Below the pieces are notes generated by a model. It searched no databases and was not told the origin of the DNA. It was given only the letters and a program-made list of their open reading frames with translations. Below, piece by piece: positions 6,387 through 6,933 of a stretch of 6,933 bases of DNA. Source of the stretch: Clostridia bacterium (GTDB lineage: Bacteria > Bacillota > Clostridia > Oscillospirales > Oscillospiraceae). The stretch spans positions 1-6,933 of the forward strand of contig QKDF01000237.1 in the NCBI GenBank assembly GCA_003245395.1, written 5' to 3'. A program made the position numbers and the translations under genes. How positions within the stretch are numbered: the stretch's first letter is position 1; each line of letters opens with the position of its first letter.

Positions 6387-6535
6387 GGCCCGAGGACTCA
6401 GCAGGACGTATTTGTCTGCCCAATTTCTGTGACTTTGGCGGAATTGTTGGAAAACAGCAGCTGCAGCGTTTGCAGCTCCAATACCCTCGCGGCCCGCTCT
6501 GGTTTTCCATTTCTTCTGCGAGTCAGCTCCGTTCT

Positions 6536-6573
6536 CCTCCTTCATACTGCAGAATACACTGCCATAAAGGAGG
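6536..6573 (+). promoter_or_regulatory. Possible SD-sequestering hairpin
   Basis: CCTCCTT (6536-6542) is fully complementary to AAGGAGG (6567-6573), the ribosome binding site of the next gene. The 24-nt space between can fold a second small stem, GCAG/CTGC (6549-6552 with 6559-6562, 6-nt loop). In a transcript starting upstream of 6536 this would hide the Shine-Dalgarno sequence. A matching promoter was not found, so whether the RNA contains both arms is unknown. Confidence 0.4.
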
Positions 6574-6574
6574 G
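6566..6574 (+). promoter_or_regulatory. Strong ribosome binding site of the plus-strand gene
   Basis: AAAGGAGGG ends 9 nt before ATG (6584-6586). It is the strongest Shine-Dalgarno sequence in the window and is the main evidence that the open-ended plus-strand frame is a real gene. Confidence 0.75.
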
Positions 6575-6583
6575 AGTGGCGTC

Positions 6584-6933
6584 ATGTATAACCGGATCAT
6601 CAACCCGTCTGTGGACGTCTTCGATTTCGAAACCGGTGAGTTTCTGGGGCAAGCCAGATTTGAATTACCGCCCGACGCGGAAAAAGCACTGCTGAACTGG
6701 GTCAATTACCGGGTTCCAATTCAGTCATTCAATGTTATTAATTCGGATTTCGAGGCGTCAGATGCATATGTTCCTATCATTCCAAACCGGATCTATCATC
6801 AGCGAGGTATCTTCCGGGGCCTGTTTGTGCAGGAAGATACCGGGCACAGTGTTCCGGTTGAAATACGCGGAACCTACGACTGGAGAGCGCGAAGCGTAGA
6901 GGCAGGAACGTTTATCCGCAGCGCAGAATACAG
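6584..6933 (+). CDS. Unrecognised protein (N-terminal part)
   Basis: Open from ATG to the right edge (116 codons plus 2 nt) with no stop; the gene continues outside the window. The protein starts MYNRIINPSVDVFDFETGEF and continues with FELPPDAEKALLNWVNYRVP, a stretch rich in Asn/Phe/Ser, IIPNRIYHQRGIFRGLFVQ, and VEIRGTYDWRARSVEAG. There is no signal peptide or membrane segment, and it reads like a soluble, mixed alpha-beta or beta-rich protein with many aromatic residues. I recognise no motif or family. The strong ribosome binding site, long open frame and protein-like composition make it a real gene. It is divergent from the SLH protease gene and need not be related to it. Confidence 0.75.
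   Translation, partial: MYNRIINPSVDVFDFETGEFLGQARFELPPDAEKALLNWVNYRVPIQSFNVINSDFEASDAYVPIIPNRIYHQRGIFRGLFVQEDTGHSVPVEIRGTYDWRARSVEAGTFIRSAEY

Larger units (their letters stand above)
6317..6583. other. Divergent intergenic region with hairpins
   Basis: About 265 nt between the divergent starts of the SLH protease gene (minus) and the unknown gene (plus). It holds three inverted repeats: TTGCC/GGCAA (6371-6386), AGCTGCA/TGCAGCT (6459-6465 with 6471-6477, 5-nt loop) and the anti-SD/SD pair at 6536-6573. Short minus-strand open frames here (to 62-71 codons) look non-coding. No RNA gene was recognised. Confidence 0.5.

Noticed and set aside
6322..6545. Minus-strand open frames of 62 and 71 codons upstream of the SLH protease gene, one ending in an ATGA overlap with the ATG at 6325
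   Set aside because: No spaced ribosome binding site, composition unlike protein, and both cover the likely promoter and hairpins; most likely chance.
6537..6560. Sigma-E-like -10 (AATACACT, 6553-6560) upstream of the plus-strand gene
   Set aside because: The -10 matches 7 of 8, but at the 14-nt spacing there is no ATA-type -35; the start would also fall downstream of one hairpin arm.
1..6933. tRNA, rRNA, CRISPR array, riboswitch, insertion sequence or phage gene
   Set aside because: Read on both strands; no cloverleaf, spaced direct repeats, transposase, integrase or recognised aptamer was seen.

Overview
The window looks like chromosomal DNA of an endospore-forming Clostridia. A member of the Oscillospiraceae (Flavonifractor/Intestinimonas-like) is my best guess, from the moderately high GC, the spoIIIA operon and an SLH-domain secreted protein. 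That placement is inference; no rRNA or other marker gene is present.

Region 1 (1-3751, minus strand): most of the spoIIIA operon, reading right to left as spoIIIAA, AB, AC, AD, AE, AF and the start of AG, which runs off the left edge. Six of the seven genes are complete. They are packed with ATGA, TGATG or short overlaps and one 12-nt gap, so they are almost certainly one translationally coupled transcript. They encode the mother-cell half of the SpoIIIA-SpoIIQ channel: a secretion-type ATPase (AA), a GspF-like membrane protein (AB), small and large polytopic membrane proteins (AC, AD, AE) and ring-type proteins (AF, AG). A good sigma-E-like promoter lies at 3781-3809, just upstream of a GTG-started spoIIIAA.

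Region 2 (3821-4643, minus strand): a strong intrinsic terminator (3821-3856) separates spoIIIA from an upstream gene for a Cys-rich protein I do not recognise. Its reading frame stays open, and looks coding, for 28 codons upstream of the only ordinary start codon (a GTG with no ribosome binding site). Its true start is unclear or its 5' end has been altered.

Region 3 (4658-6316, minus strand): a secreted protein with three SLH-like repeats, a trypsin-like (HtrA/S1C type) protease domain with an intact His-Asp-Ser triad, no PDZ domain, and a Tyr-rich C-terminal domain I do not recognise. It looks more AT-rich than its neighbours.

Region 4 (6317-6933): a divergent intergenic region of about 265 nt with several hairpins, then the first 116 codons of an unrecognised plus-strand gene. 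Its strong Shine-Dalgarno can pair with an upstream anti-SD sequence. No tRNA, rRNA, CRISPR array, insertion sequence or phage gene was recognised.
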